From the NCBI GenBank assembly GCA_028023455.1, contig JAQFVV010012404.1:14621000-14684999 (forward strand): a stretch of 64,000 nt of DNA, read 5' to 3'. Shown here piece by piece: positions 48,031 through 60,384 of this stretch. This DNA comes from Epiperipatus broadwayi (Eukaryota; Onychophora; Udeonychophora; Euonychophora; Peripatidae). The translations under genes and the position numbers were made by a program. The notes beneath the pieces were generated by a model. It was not told the origin of the DNA, searched no databases, and saw nothing but the letters and a program-made list of their open reading frames with translations. The number at the start of each line of letters is the position of its first letter. The first letter of the stretch is position 1.

Positions 48031-48715
48031 ACTTAGCCTTGACAAATATAGTGCTCATCAACTGATAAGCACAATTTATGTATAAACATATACCAATTGA
48101 ACACTAACTCCCCTCACCCTCTCTAAATGTATTAACAAATATCATCATGTGCTTTCGTATATTTATTTCATCTTTTGTAAAATTTATGTAAACCTAATTT
48201 GAAATATCTTGTTATGCAACAATTATTATTTTTTACTGTAAATCGTCATTTTTTTATCATAAGCAAAATTGTAAACCCTCATTGCATATGTAATCTCATG
48301 TATCAAATAGTATGTAAAAACTCACGTTTTTCACATGCTACTTACATAATACATGAGTAATAAGACAGCCATGAAAATTATAATCCTTCCCACCAAATAG
48401 GCCCAATTTATATACACTCATATATTAATCTACCACCAACTCCAACCCTACACATATATGTTTCCCCTCACACTATCCTGTGCTTCCATGTATTTTTCTC
48501 AATATCCCATTTAAAAATTCTATGTACACCTAATTTGAGACATGTATTTTGTTATATAATGATCATTCTTCTTTAAACTGTTCTGTTTTTTTCTATCACA
48601 TGCAAGATTGTAAACTTATTGCATATGAAATATCATGTATCAATTTGTATCTAAGACCTCATGTTTTATCTGTAACTTATGTAACACTTTTTGAGTTTCA
48701 ATAAAGTTTACCTTT
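48031..48715 (+). repeat. Two tandem ~330-bp LINE-3'-tail units
   Basis: Units at about 48031-48355 and 48356-48715 share the series (C)CTC.CCCTC, TTCTATGTA-ACCTAATTTGA, AAATTGTAAAC..ATTGCATATG and CATGTATCAA. A third copy is at 49660-50045. The second and third end TTTTGAGT(T/C)TCAATAAAGT, a poly(A)-signal-like 3' end, followed by trinucleotide repeats. Confidence 0.65.
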
Positions 48716-48766
48716 GAAACAACAACAACAATAATAATAATAATGATGATGATGATGATGATGATA
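48716..48766 (+). repeat. Trinucleotide tract (AAC)n(AAT)n(GAT)n
   Basis: Directly follows CAATAAAGTTTACCTTTG, in the place of a LINE tail. The next 130 bp repeats the 32219-32370 sequence. Confidence 0.9.
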
Positions 48767-48895
48767 ATCTTAGTCCTATCACCACATTCATTCCAAGAGT
48801 TCCTGCAGCAAATCTTAAAAGTTTGTTCAATACCATCTTTATTAAAGATAAATTTTACATTTTATCAAAAACAGAACAAAACTTAATTACATAGC
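48765..48895 (+). repeat. Dispersed repeat, copy 2
   Basis: AATCTTAGTCCTATCACCAC, ATTCCAAGAGTTCCTG and TTAAAGATAAATTTTACAT match 32219-32370 in order. Confidence 0.6.
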
Positions 48896-48931
48896 ATACT
48901 TATTTAAAAAAATGTTCATGTGTGCACATAG

Positions 48932-49148
48932 AAAAATTTAATCACATTTATTTTTGACCAACATGAGAAATAAAATAAAGATGGCAACCTTGTTTTAAAA
49001 ATTGTATAGTCCTGCAGCAAACTTGTTTTTTTTCTCTATAAAAATTTAATCACATTTATTTTTGACGAACATGAGAAATAAAATAAAGATGGCAACCTTG
49101 TTTTAAAAATTGTATAGTCCTGCAGCAAATCTTGTTTTTTTTCTCTAT
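48932..49148 (+). repeat. Tandem duplication, 108-bp unit
   Basis: AAAAATTTAATCACATTTAT through TTTTTTTTCTCTAT occurs twice, the copies differing at only a few bases (for example GACCAAC versus GACGAAC). Confidence 0.92.
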
Positions 49149-49204
49149 AACAATTGCAAGTTCTCAAGCTTTAACCCCAAAAATTTGCTCAATACCATTA
49201 CTAT

Positions 49205-49645
49205 TAAAAAATGCAACTCACAATAACTGGTATTATTCCATTTTCCCAAGATGCAATTCATACTAACCAGGATTTTTTCATTTCCCCAAGATGCAATTTA
49301 TGCTAAACTGTTTTTTCCCCATTTTCCCAGAATGGAATGCATGCTATGTGATGTTTTTCCATTTCTCCAGGATGCAATTCATGCTGAAATGGTATTTTTC
49401 TATTTTTTCAGAATGCAGTTTGTGCTGACTACTGGTTTTCTATTTTCCCAAAATACAATCCATTGCTGAACTAGTAATTTTTCCAGGATGCAATTTATGC
49501 TGAGTAGTATTTTTCTCTTTTCCCAAGATGCAATTCATACATATTAATGTTTTTTCATTCTCCCATGATGCAATTCATGCTGTTCCAGTATTTTTTCCAT
49601 TTTCCCAAGATGCAGTTTATGCTGACTAGTATTTTTCCATGGTTT
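49205..49645 (+). repeat. Minisatellite, ~50-60-bp unit
   Basis: About nine degenerate units built on TTTTCCCAAGATGCAATTCA followed by TGCTGACTAGTATT and a T-run. An open frame across it (49251-49469) is produced by the repeat and is not a gene. Confidence 0.88.
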
Positions 49646-49659
49646 TTCACATGGAACTT

Positions 49660-50045
49660 ATGTAACAAATGAACAATCAGACTTAGTTATGAAAACTATA
49701 GTACTCTCATCAAATGAGCCCAATTTTTATGGAACCAAATATCAATCTAACACTGACTTCAATCACCTCTTCATATGTTTTCAATTATACTATCACGTAT
49801 TTCAACATATTTTTTTTAATATCATATTTTAAAATTCTATGTAAATCTAATTTTAGATAGTTGTCTTTATATGTAGTAATTATTTTTCTTTTAATTTATG
49901 TAAATCACATTTTCTTTCCTATCACAATCATGATTGTAAACCTTTATTACATATGTAATATCATGAATCAATTTCTCTCTAAGACTTCATGTTTTTAAAT
50001 GTAATTTATGTAACTCTTTTTGAGTCTCAATAAAGTGTAGCTTTG
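49660..50045 (+). repeat. Third LINE-3'-tail unit
   Basis: Same landmarks as 48356-48715, ending TTTTTGAGTCTCAATAAAGT and a trinucleotide tract. Separated from the other two by the 108-bp duplication and the minisatellite. Confidence 0.65.
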
Positions 50046-50049
50046 GAAA

Positions 50050-50174
50050 ATCATCATCATCATCATAATAATAATAACATAGTAGTAGTAGCAGCAGCAA
50101 TAGCAGTAGTAGTAGCAGCAGCAGTGGCGGCAGCAGCAGCAGTAGTAGCAGCAGCAGTAATAGCAGTAGCAGTT
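50050..50174 (+). repeat. Trinucleotide tract (CAT)n(AAT)n(AGT/AGC)n
   Basis: About 125 bp of mixed ATC, AAT, AGT and AGC triplets. Creates a spurious poly-Leu frame on the - strand (49987-50214). Confidence 0.92.
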
Positions 50175-51013
50175 TATTGCTCAGAAATTCATAAGAAGTT
50201 TGAGCATGGACCATGATTTATGGATTTTGAACTCTATTCTAAGTTTGCCATTCTCTTACTGTACCAAACTATGCATGGTATTGAATATTAGAGCAATAAT
50301 ATTGAAGATGTGTTTATTAAATTATATTTATGTTATTACATATGCAATATACATTTTATATACTGCAATTGATAAAATTGCATTAAACTATATGCAATAT
50401 GAACAAAAAATTCAAAATCTCTTGGATATGAAGACTTAACAATATGTATTATTGTAATAATAAATAATCAAAAACTAAGCTTATATAACAACAGAGCCTA
50501 AAAATAGAAAGTATCATTCTATCTTTTCATTGGTGTTTGACACTATATAAATCTTGATGCTACATAACTATGGGAGATAGTTGCTGCCATACAAATGTGT
50601 ATTATTATAAATATGAGATGGATGGATAAGAGAAGTTATAAATCAGAAAAACTGGAATAGTCCTTTTCAACTTATAGTTGGACTGATAATGATAAAAAAT
50701 GATAATGATTGCATATTAAATGAATTCATATCTATAACAACTTTATTAACAAATAAAATAAAAATTTAGTACATATAGTTGTATTATAGAAGTGTGTGTA
50801 AATTTATATAAATTTCAACAAAAAAGTTATAGATAATGAGGATATATCACTTCACCTAAATAAATGTAAAATGGTATTTATAATATATTTTATTACATAG
50901 TATACAATATTCAGAGTGTCAGAGCAGGTTTAACATAAATAGATGATCACGATGGGGCATCTCTTTCAAAAGACACTTCAGTAAAAAAAAATCAAATCTT
51001 ATACTTAATTTTT
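50175..51013. other. AT-rich interval, nothing recognised
   Basis: The open frame at 50200-50439 is AT-rich with no known motif. No repeats seen until the foldback element. Confidence 0.4.
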
Positions 51014-51417
51014 GTATTCAAGCACGAGTGCGTGTGCAGCGCAACTGTTCCCAAAAGCTATTAATATAAAATAGATAACTAAAAATAATAAACTAGCTGA
51101 GCGCTTTCAAAGGATCTTACCTTCATAATCATAGCTTGCTAATACATTTAATGATATGCAAATATGCTAATTCCATTTCTTCGATAAAGCATAGCACGTG
51201 TTCTTCCTATTCACGAGACAATGAAGCAATAAATAGGAAGGACACATGCTATGCTTTATCGAAGAAATGGAATTAGCATATAAAATGTATTAGCAAGATA
51301 TGATTATGAAGGCAAGATCTTTTGAAAGCGCTCAGCTAGTTTATTATTTTTAGTTATCTATTTTATATTAATAGCTTTTGGGAACAGTTGCGTGCACACA
51401 CACTTGTGCTTGAATAC
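51014..51417. mobile_element. Foldback element, ~195-bp arms
   Basis: GTATTCAAGCACGAGTGCGT runs into a mirror copy ending CACTTGTGCTTGAATAC. Arms pair over about 195 bp (AACTGTTCCCAAAAGCTATT, AGCTGAGCGCTTTCAAAGGA, ATTCCATTTCTTCGATAAAG and others) around a loop near 51213-51232, with only scattered mismatches. A ~35-bp direct repeat (GTAAAAAAAA through ACTTAATTTTTGTAT) flanks it at about 50982-51017 and 51433-51465. No coding frame. Confidence 0.88.
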
Positions 51418-51465
51418 ATATATTTCCCAAAAGTAAAAAAAAGTATTTGACTTAATTTTTGTATG

Positions 51466-54400
51466 TAAATAATGGCATATAACATCTGGTTTAGGCAGTA
51501 TAATTAAGAAGGTTGTTTGAAGATTTCTGAATCAAGATTCAATATGTAACTTTGATATTTTGAACATTACATGATCTTTTAATTATTATAATGTAAATGT
51601 ATATGAATATTATTTGTTAGGAGTGGAGTAAATGAGAGAATAATTATAATTTTTTGTTTATCATCACAATTTAAATAAAATGGTTTCAAAGAGCATGTCA
51701 TCATTCAATTTTTAATAACTTTGGTCCATTTTTCGCAAAAAATATTTATAAAGCTTGAGAAATTTTAAAAGCTTTACAAGAAAATTATATTCTACTTTCA
51801 TTTGTCATTGTTATTTTAAAGCAGTTGTAAATATAAGAATACTACTGTAGACAGATTAGGAATAGAAATATAAACCTGTATATTTATTAGTAAATGAATC
51901 ATCTGTTTGCAATTTATGATTTTTGAAAAAATGTGAACATTCCAGCTTTTCTAAAAATTTGTTTATCATGATTACTAACGTATTGGTTATCAACAATATA
52001 GATATTTGCAATTTTTTTTAAAAAAGTTTAAAAATACTGTTAAAGCAATTTTCAAAATTAAAAGATATCATAATACTAATAATTTTTTTTGTTAAGAGCT
52101 ATCAAAAGAATAGTCAACAAAAATGTTTATAAAAATTATATTAAATACCTAATAATTAAAAATTTAAAATCATCAGTAGTGCTAAACTAAACTAATCAAA
52201 AGATTTTCAAAAACGGCAGTGATAAAAAGTATTATTGCTGCTTGTATTAAGCCAAGTTTTATAAATTATTCTTCAATAAAATATATAGTTTATATTTATA
52301 GGTTAATATGAATAGATTAAAATAAGACTTTATATTTATAAAAATATATATTTATAAAGTAAAAATTTTCAGATATCTTTATTGGCCAAGTACAAATATT
52401 ATTCATTTATAAAGCATAATTATTTATTATCAGATTTTTATTGAAACTGGTAAGAAAAAAAAGTTTTATAAAATGTGCATCTATTATTAATTCAAAGTTT
52501 TTTGATACTTGTGAGTTTTCGAGTAAACCAAAATAGCATCTCATATTTTTGATAAATGTACAATTTTGAGACCTATGATCTACAAAAGATGTGTTAGTTG
52601 TTAAATTAAAACAAAATTAATAAGCTGATTGATAAATTAAAGAAAAATGAATTCCAATAAATTTCATCAAAAAATCTTATTTCAATTTTTTTTACTTATA
52701 ACATGAGAAGCAATAATCTGCTCTTATCATTATTATATTTTGGTTCAATTCAGTGTGTTTTTTTGTCAACAGTTTTTATGGTAAATTGTCATAATGCTAA
52801 AAATTTGGGAACTTCTTGTGAAAGAACATGATACAGTGGACAATTTTCAAAGATACAGGATCCTGCCCTCCTGAAAAGTGTTTGTTAATAGTCACAATAT
52901 GATTGCATACTGCTGACATGAATAAAGTGTAAATATTGTATTTATATATTTTTTCATTTTTCTGTTAATAAGTTAATTAAAAAAAAGAAAGAAAAGAAAC
53001 TATAAATATTGTAATTAATTTTTCTACAATGATTTTTTTTTTTAAATAACAGAAATAAAAATGAAATACATTTCCTAGCAGGCATTTTTTTTGTCAAAAT
53101 TTTTGGGGGACTTCCAAAACTGTAAATTTATCAGAAACACAGGCTGCCATTTTGGCTTACTTGATAACTCACATGTACCATTTTTTCTTTATTAAAAAGA
53201 TTTAAGATCAAATAATTATAAACTTTATAATGTTTTGTATGGTTTAAACCTGTTTTTTTTTTTTTTTTGATAATTAAAATATCTATTACTTTTAACAGTT
53301 TTCTATTTGTATATTTTCATTACTTTGAAATTTATTTAATTTCAGAATTCTTTTAAATAAGGATTGATTAAGCTTCTTGTTAAAATTTTTTTCTACCATA
53401 TTCATATTGTATTTAAAATTAATAGAAAAGTCAATAAAATTTAGCTTATGTCTTTATTAAGATAAATATCAAAGTTACATGTTATAAGTTAAATTTGTGT
53501 TAGCTGATGTTGAAAATAAAATGAAAGTTAATAATATAAGTAGAATTTATTATATAGCTTTAGAATAGTATTTGGTAAACAAAGTGAAACAAACTTGTGT
53601 TTGTCATTGACTATTGTTTTGTTATTAATGATGTTGCAAACCTTATTTACAATATTTAACTTGTGATATTACTGCATTAGCAGTGCTGGTTTCCGTAATG
53701 TAACTGAGTCCAAGTTCCTTGGTTAACATTGTATAACTATATTGTGATAAATTTGATTACCATGTTATAAAATTACTGCATCGTGAGTTGATAATGATTA
53801 ATCATTACATAAAGTTGCCATGGGTCTTAGTGAAACTTGTTAGTAATGATGATTTCTCAATAATTATGACATTTATTGGTAACAATAATATTTATTCAAA
53901 CTCTGATTGGTTTATAGCAGTAGTATAGTTTTCATGATATTATAGTCTGATTTTGGACATATGGTGGTATTTCTTTTACTGCTAACGTTTTTATTGAATT
54001 TTTTTTCTTGATTGGTTTATTTCTAGAATCAAGCATGTGTGATTTCTGAGTGGCTACAGCAAATTATTACTTTTATGATAAATCTTTTAGTTTTGTTTGC
54101 CTATAATGATAGCAGAAATATATGGAATGCCTTCATTGACCATGCATTATATGATTTTAATACCTGTTTGAAATTTATCAAAGAATTGATATGAAGTGTT
54201 TACTTATTTTTGCTGATTTTATTTGAGAATATAAAGGGTTTTTTTTTTTTAAAAAAAAGGTTCATGGGTATTTCAGCTGATAATTTATTCAGTGCATAGT
54301 TATGAGTCATACATAGTATTCTTGTTAAGCAGGAATTTCAACTTTGTATGTTTTATTTATTTATTTTTTATTCCATTAATTTTAATGTGGAAAAATAATG

Positions 54401-55776
54401 TAAACATCTGCCTAATATTGTTACTTGAATAACAACAATCTTTGAATGTTGATGATGAGAATGTTAAATCCATTATCTGACAATTGCAATCTTGGGATTG
54501 TCATACATAATCAACAAGTTTCTCAATGTTTTAAATAATAATATAACATGAAGTAATTGTATGCCAATCTACTTCAAGCCATTTAGTAATATAAATTATT
54601 ATACATTTTTTGCTATGTCACGAACTAACCTAGCTTTTGTTAAGTTTATAAAGCATAAGTCATCTTTTTCATCCATAACTGACTTTGCTTTTATTGATAT
54701 ATATATTTTTATATTTTGGATTTGATTCTGAATCTATACTTTACTGCTATATATATATATATGAACAACACAATATTTTTATTCTTCATTATTTCTGGAA
54801 TATTTGGTAATTTGTTATGGTCTCAAATAAGCATAATAATTCTAATACTTTTTCCTATGCGTTGTAGGTTATGTCTTATTATTTTATGTTCTGCATGATT
54901 TAGTGCGATGGTAAAGTGGTAAACTGAAGTTCAAAGTTCATGGATTGTTATCCAGCTCTGTCACTTCTTATACTCAAACTTCTTATAAATTCCTCAACCA
55001 CAAACCATGCAATTATTTTTATTATTGTTTGAAATTTTTTATGGAACCAGATTTTGTGGATCCATTCAAATTTTTTTTTGGATTCATTAGTTAATTGTGA
55101 TCCAGTAAAAAATTGATTTATTATCAGTGTATGAAATTTTCAAAATCTTTTGTATTGACAGATTGCACCGATTGTTATCTGCAAAATTTTGATTCATCTG
55201 AGTTTATCGAATCACTGACATCATTTACTTTAATCACTATGTATCCAATGAATCTTAATCACCAATAACATTAATTTGCCACTGTAATTTTTATCTTTCT
55301 TTATAACATTCAGCATGGTTTCACTATGAAGAGGAATCTGATTATCTTATTGCTTTGTTGCTATTTTTATACTTTCTTTTGATTTATTATTGCTCAACTA
55401 TCTTTCAAGATAATAAAGATTACTGAGCTATAGTCAAGCTCTATTAATAGTAATGTGTGTTTATTTTAATTTGTGTTAAAGTCTGAATTTATATTATTTA
55501 AATTCTCAGCATGATTTGTTTCAAATATCTTCTAATAGTTATGAAAATTAATCTTAGCAACTCCTATTACTCAGCCATCTCATTTTTATAAAATTGGTTG
55601 TTTTAATGTTATTGACAAGCTGATTGTGCTTAAGGGTGTTTTCTTTGATGGTATTTTTTATTACATCTGTAATAGACTTTTTCCAGGATTAATGTTTTTT
55701 CTTATCTTGCAATGTGGGTTTGATAAGTAGGGGTCTATTTATTGTTCTGCCTTGCTATTTTAATTGTGGATAAATA
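51466..55776. other. Long AT-rich interval without recognisable features
   Basis: 4.3 kb with many poly-A/T tracts. A diverged tRNA-like stretch at about 54900-54965 (GCGATGGTAAAGTGGTAAAC) is too weak to call. The open frame at 54716-54898 is hydrophobic by AT bias. Confidence 0.4.
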
Positions 55777-56130
55777 TTATTCTAAAGATAAAACTTGCTC
55801 ATCTACATTTGCTTGAGTTACTGCAGAATCGAAAGTAGTAATAGCATCCATTGTGAGTTTAATATGTAAAGTATGATCTTCTACACCACAGATAAAATGG
55901 TCTCTCAAAGTGTCATCTAATAATTTTTTTAATTTCTGGCAAATATTAATTTTTAGACCAGTGCCATAATACAATATTTCACATCATTCCCCTGATGCAC
56001 AGATTAAAGTGGAATCTTTGCATAATTTATAAAAGTGTAGGAGAGAAGTAGATTATCAATAAATCAAATACTTGTATAAAAATCATCTATGATAGATATT
56101 GAAGTGGTTTGAAATCACAAACATTAGTAA
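55777..56130 (-). pseudogene. Ty3/Gypsy gag remnant
   Basis: The - strand frame 55777-55974 reads LLDDTLRDHFICGVEDHTLH, then KLTMDAITTFDSAVTQAN. This fits the end of the Gypsy gag capsid (family form: LRDRLVCGI.d..iqkrLL.e..LTf..Al..A). The upstream 150 bp continues weakly in other frames. No LTR, zinc knuckle or pol follows, so it is an isolated fragment. Confidence 0.7.
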
Positions 56131-56198
56131 TTGTTGATCCATCCATATTTATAAAAGATGCATTTTTTATTTATAACTATGCTCCTCATTTTAATTCT

Positions 56199-56959
56199 TT
56201 AACCGCCTCTTACGAGGCATCTCGTCGACATCTGACGTCACTCTAATTCTGCTAGTTTTAAGGCTAGAATATTCGTTTGACAGTTATTGATTAGGTTTTT
56301 AAAAGTTCTGTAAGATGGTGCCCTCTTCCGAATTATTTTACAAGTAAAAAATCAAAAAAACCGCATTTAAAACTAAACAAAGAAAGAAGTTTGTCAGTGA
56401 TTGTCTGTCAGCCGGCTCTCAGCCGAAAAAGACATTCTAATTGGCTGGAAAGAACAAAAAACCGCCTGATCAAAGAAAATAAAGAAAAACACTGAGATTT
56501 TCATTTCGAATGCAATTTAAGTATTAAAAAAAATATAATTTGAGAAATTAAAATAGTTTTTTAATAAAATATACTAAAAAAACAAAATTATTTTCGAAAA
56601 ATATTGAAGATTTTAGTAAAAATATTTAAGATTTAGCAAAAAGAAATCTTTACTTTTCCGTAACATAAAATTGAAAAAAAGTGTTTGCGTCAGCACTTTT
56701 TTGTTTAGACATTCACTTTAAGTTTGCCGAAATTGAATATATTTTATAATAAATAAATAGCAATTTATTTTTGAAAGAACTTTCGTTCTCTTTCATAACC
56801 TGAAAAATTAGTAATATACTTTTTATAAACGTATCTGAGTTGAATTTAATATTATAGGCGAATATGTTTTAACAATAGGCTTTGTCTTCAGTTTGTGAGT
56901 TGGCCAATTAAAAGATTTGATTTTTACCTCATACAACCAATAATATAATTAGCGGTTAA
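56199..56959. mobile_element. Candidate piggyBac-like MITE
   Basis: TTAACCGCC at the left and GCGGTTAA at the right give a TTAA duplication with a short CCGC inverted end. TTAA targets are diagnostic of piggyBac. The left 60 bp has sub-terminal dyads (CCTCTTACGAGG) and a TGACGTCA palindrome at 56233-56240. The inverted ends are only about 5 bp beyond TTAA, so this is tentative; a G+C-richer promoter-like patch is the alternative. Confidence 0.4.
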
Positions 56960-57249
56960 AGGGAATAAAAAAAATCAATCTATCTAAATACGTAATCCAA
57001 TTTTTAAGACAGTTTAGTTCAAATTTTTTAAGAGACTATTTTAACCATTGAAATCTTTTTATAAATTGAAGTCTTGATCGAGTGTGTTTTAATTATTGTT
57101 TAATTTTTGCTAATGTTTTATTACTTGTACAATTTTAATTTTGTTTAATTGCACTAATTCCAATCAAATTCCAAAGTATTTACCAAAATATTACTAATTT
57201 CAACAGCACATATATAACTTTTACTATTGCTTGAATATATAACATTTAG

Positions 57250-57528
57250 GATTATAATCATATCACAGAGCATTGTTGTTCCAAATACATTACTCAAAAT
57301 TATTTTGCAGGCAGACTCATAGATGAGTCTTTATTAACAAACTTGCAAAAACAATTTTACTTTTCATTTATCAATGCCCATTTTGTCAGACTGAATGAAA
57401 ATGGCATTGGTAAATGAAAAGTAAAATTGTATTTGCAAGTTTGTTAAAAAGACTCATCATGAGACTGCCTGCAAAATAGTTCTGATCAACTTATTTGGAA
57501 TAAGAGTGTTCTGAGATATGATTATAAC
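57250..57528. mobile_element. Hairpin (foldback) element, 279 bp
   Basis: Arms of about 135 bp pair imperfectly: ATTATAATCATATCACAGAG with its inverse near 57520, ATTTTGCAGGCAGACTCAT with ATGAGACTGCCTGCAAAAT, and AAAACAATTTTACTTTTCAT with ATGAAAAGTAAAATTGTAT. The loop is near 57400. No clear target duplication was identified. Confidence 0.82.
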
Positions 57529-59348
57529 AAAGTATTACACACACTAGACATAATTCGTTTTTGTTGATTCTTGGGTAAAACACAAATTAGTAATATAAAT
57601 AGAATGTAGTTATAGTTTTACAGTAATGCTTGATTATCAAAATGGAAGCAAGTTAAATAGTGACTGACTACTGCATTGTAATCAATAATACTATTTTTAA
57701 TATATTTACCTTGGAATAGGTTATTCTAGTATAACAATATTAACAATATTGGTTGCCTTTATATAACTAAAATTAAGTAGCTAATTTTTATTTGTGGAAC
57801 TAAGTTGGGATAGCTGTTATTACTACATTGAAATCCAATTATGACAGTGTTCATTTTGATTATTATAGTTAATTGTAATTCTGAGTTTGTGCTGGTATAT
57901 GAAAAAAATATACAATATACCTATTTTATTTTAAATACAAGTATATTTTATATATCTGGAGTCTATATTATACAGGTTTTAATGAAAATTGTAGTTAACA
58001 ATGATTATTTAAGAAGCAAGATGAAATGATATTGATAAAACTAGTTACAAGTTTAAAGTAGCTAAAATGTTACAAAATTTGCATATTCAGTCATATTTAA
58101 AATTAAATTTTATATTGTTGTTGTTTTTCCAAAATATATTAAAAAGTAATTTTTATTAATCAATGTTTCAAAAACAATTTATTACAAGAATTAGACATTA
58201 TTAATCAAAGAATTTATATGGTATTGTTGAGTGGGTGATTGGTTAGGAAAATCAGGGAACTCTTTCTAATAGAAAAAAAGTGGGCATAAATTTTTTCGTA
58301 GTAAAAGTTTAAAAATTTATAATAATTATACTTAGTGTAAAATTATAATAAAATATTTTGTATTATAATTGATTTAGTTGAGTACAATAATTTAAATTTT
58401 TATAAACTGTAAATTAGCTCTAATTGACTTTTGAGTAAAGTAAAATCAAAATGAAAATATCCTATTCTGAAAGTGAAAAAGAAACAGTGATCAAAGAATT
58501 TGAAAAATAGAAATTTTTTAAATGTTTTAAAAAAATGTGTACTCAAGAAAACAAACTATTTATGTTAAATGGTAATATTAGTGAAAAATGTTATTTAATA
58601 TCAATTCATTTATTTAAACAATATTCTTACACGTCAGACTTGCCATATGATTTCAATATTTGTATTCAATTCCCAACATTGGTTACAAAGTGATCTGTAA
58701 TCTTTTCAAACTTTTCAAATAAGTTTTAATTTAATAACGTGCAGACAAATCTTTTACCCATTTAATAATAATTTATACTCACTTATTTTTTTTATTAAAC
58801 AATTGTAAACTTGTATAGAATAGTATTAATTTGATAATATCAAAATTATGGGAGGTGAAGGGCTTAAATGGTTACAGCAGATAAACTATTATTTTAGCAT
58901 AAGTTAAGGTTTACTTAAGTAGTATTTTCATTTAATCTTGAATACATACTTATTACAAAATAATTATAACAATCACAATAATACAATAAATAAATTTATA
59001 TATATATTTTAAAATGACAAACAAAACAATTTAAATATATATCAGTAAATTAATAAGACTAAATGAATAATGTGATTGCATGTTTCTATCTTGCTTTTTT
59101 TCCAATTTTGTTTAAAAACGTTTTTACTTGCTACAAAATGCTGCAAAACAAACATTTTTATAGGAAAGGAGAGAAAAATCTGGAGGAAAGGAATATGATA
59201 CTTTTTTAAAATTAGCTGACATGAAGTTTGCAATATTTTGTTTTAAAAACAGATTTTAATAAATGCAAAAAAAAAAAAAGAGCAATGAAGCAATTAACTT
59301 TTAATTAATTACTTTATACAAACACAGATTTCAAAGTTTACATACAAA
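57529..59348. other. AT-rich interval, nothing recognised
   Basis: Open frames 57841-58029 and 59042-59233 are AT-rich with no motif. No repeat structure seen. Confidence 0.4.
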
Positions 59349-60384
59349 GTGTATTTCTTAAGTACTCATTGACTTTGAGTTCAGATGAAAAGATATAAAT
59401 TAATAAACATAATCTAATTAATTGCACTGAGCCAGCTTTTAGTAAAACACTGCCAGAATTATATTGCTGAATAAAGTTATGCAGTATATATAAAGTTAAA
59501 TAATTGATATCATGAAATATGTAAATGAGGAACAATATGCAAATAAGGCAATTAGATATTCAATTTTTCAAACAATGGAACACATGAATCGTTTTTGTTG
59601 ATGAAATGTGGATTTTTTGCAATTCCCCAAGCCTCTTTGTACTTTCATTTCCTATCATTTCTTTCCAAGCAAATTGTTCTAACATTGGATGTGGAAAATG
59701 TGTGACCTGTGGAATGTTCATAATCAAAAAAGATTGATCTCATTCAGTCTTTTGTTTAGCCTATTATACAAATATATATGGTGGGCAATTCTTGTGGATC
59801 AGTTTGTGTGAGATTCCCCATAATATACAGATCTACAAGAAAGGTAAGGACAGACAATTTTATAGAACACTTGAAGATCATGTTTCAGAGGTATCTTGTT
59901 TTTAATATTGTTCAACAAATTATTAAAATAAGGCAGCAATTTAAAGTAAACTCTGTATGTGTTATTGCAATTGTTCCTAATGTTATTTGCAATAAGAAGG
60001 CTGTAAGAAAGGCTTATCCATGCTTTAAAAATATTATTAATGTTTTTAACTTTAATTACATTGGTGTATAATCAAGCTCTATTACATCGTTAATTTTTAC
60101 ATCTATGTTTTTTTTTTTCTATCTACCTCATATTCGCATAGATTTTTGTTTCTATATAAGAAATATTTAAAGCCAGTCAGTTTATGTTCTATTGGGACTT
60201 TTGATATAGGAAGAATGGCTTCCCGTATTTGTAAACGTTTTAGCTTCATTTTAACGTCAAGCTCATTTTTAGTTTTCTGGATGAACATGTCCAGAAAGCT
60301 GACTCAGTGCAATTAATCAGTTAAGGTTTATTAATTTATACCTTTTCATCTGAACTGAAAGTCAACGAGTGCTTAAGAATTACA
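59349..60384. mobile_element. ~1-kb element with 91-bp terminal inverted repeats
   Basis: The left arm 59349-59439 (GTGTATTTCTTAAGTACTCA through GCACTGAGCCAGCTTT) and the complement of the right arm 60293-60384 agree along their length with about 10-15 mismatches. Inside are a + strand frame of 97 codons (59778-60071) and a - strand frame of 61 codons (60103-60288), neither with a motif I recognise. Probably a DNA transposon derivative, but no target duplication was found, so the superfamily is unknown. Confidence 0.7.
59778..60071 (+). CDS. Unrecognised 97-codon frame inside the 59349-60384 element
   Basis: MVGNSCGSVCVRFP start, a mixed polar middle (FIEHLKIMFQRYLVF) and a Val/Ile-rich middle (VCVIAIVPNVICNKK). 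No motif or family is recognised, no Kozak-like context stands out, and it may be a decayed piece of a transposase or chance. Worth noting only because it lies between good inverted repeats and its composition is less biased than the surrounding frames. Confidence 0.2.
   Translation: MVGNSCGSVCVRFPIIYRSTRKVRTDNFIEHLKIMFQRYLVFNIVQQIIKIRQQFKVNSVCVIAIVPNVICNKKAVRKAYPCFKNIINVFNFNYIGV

Noticed and set aside
49205-49645. Possible CRISPR-like array
   Set aside because: Units are degenerate, tandem without unique spacers, and the genome is eukaryotic; it is a minisatellite.
49987-50214. Poly-Leu frame
   Set aside because: Product of the trinucleotide tract read on the - strand.
54900-54965. tRNA-like or SINE remnant
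   Set aside because: Only weak A-box resemblance, no B box, A-tail or duplication.
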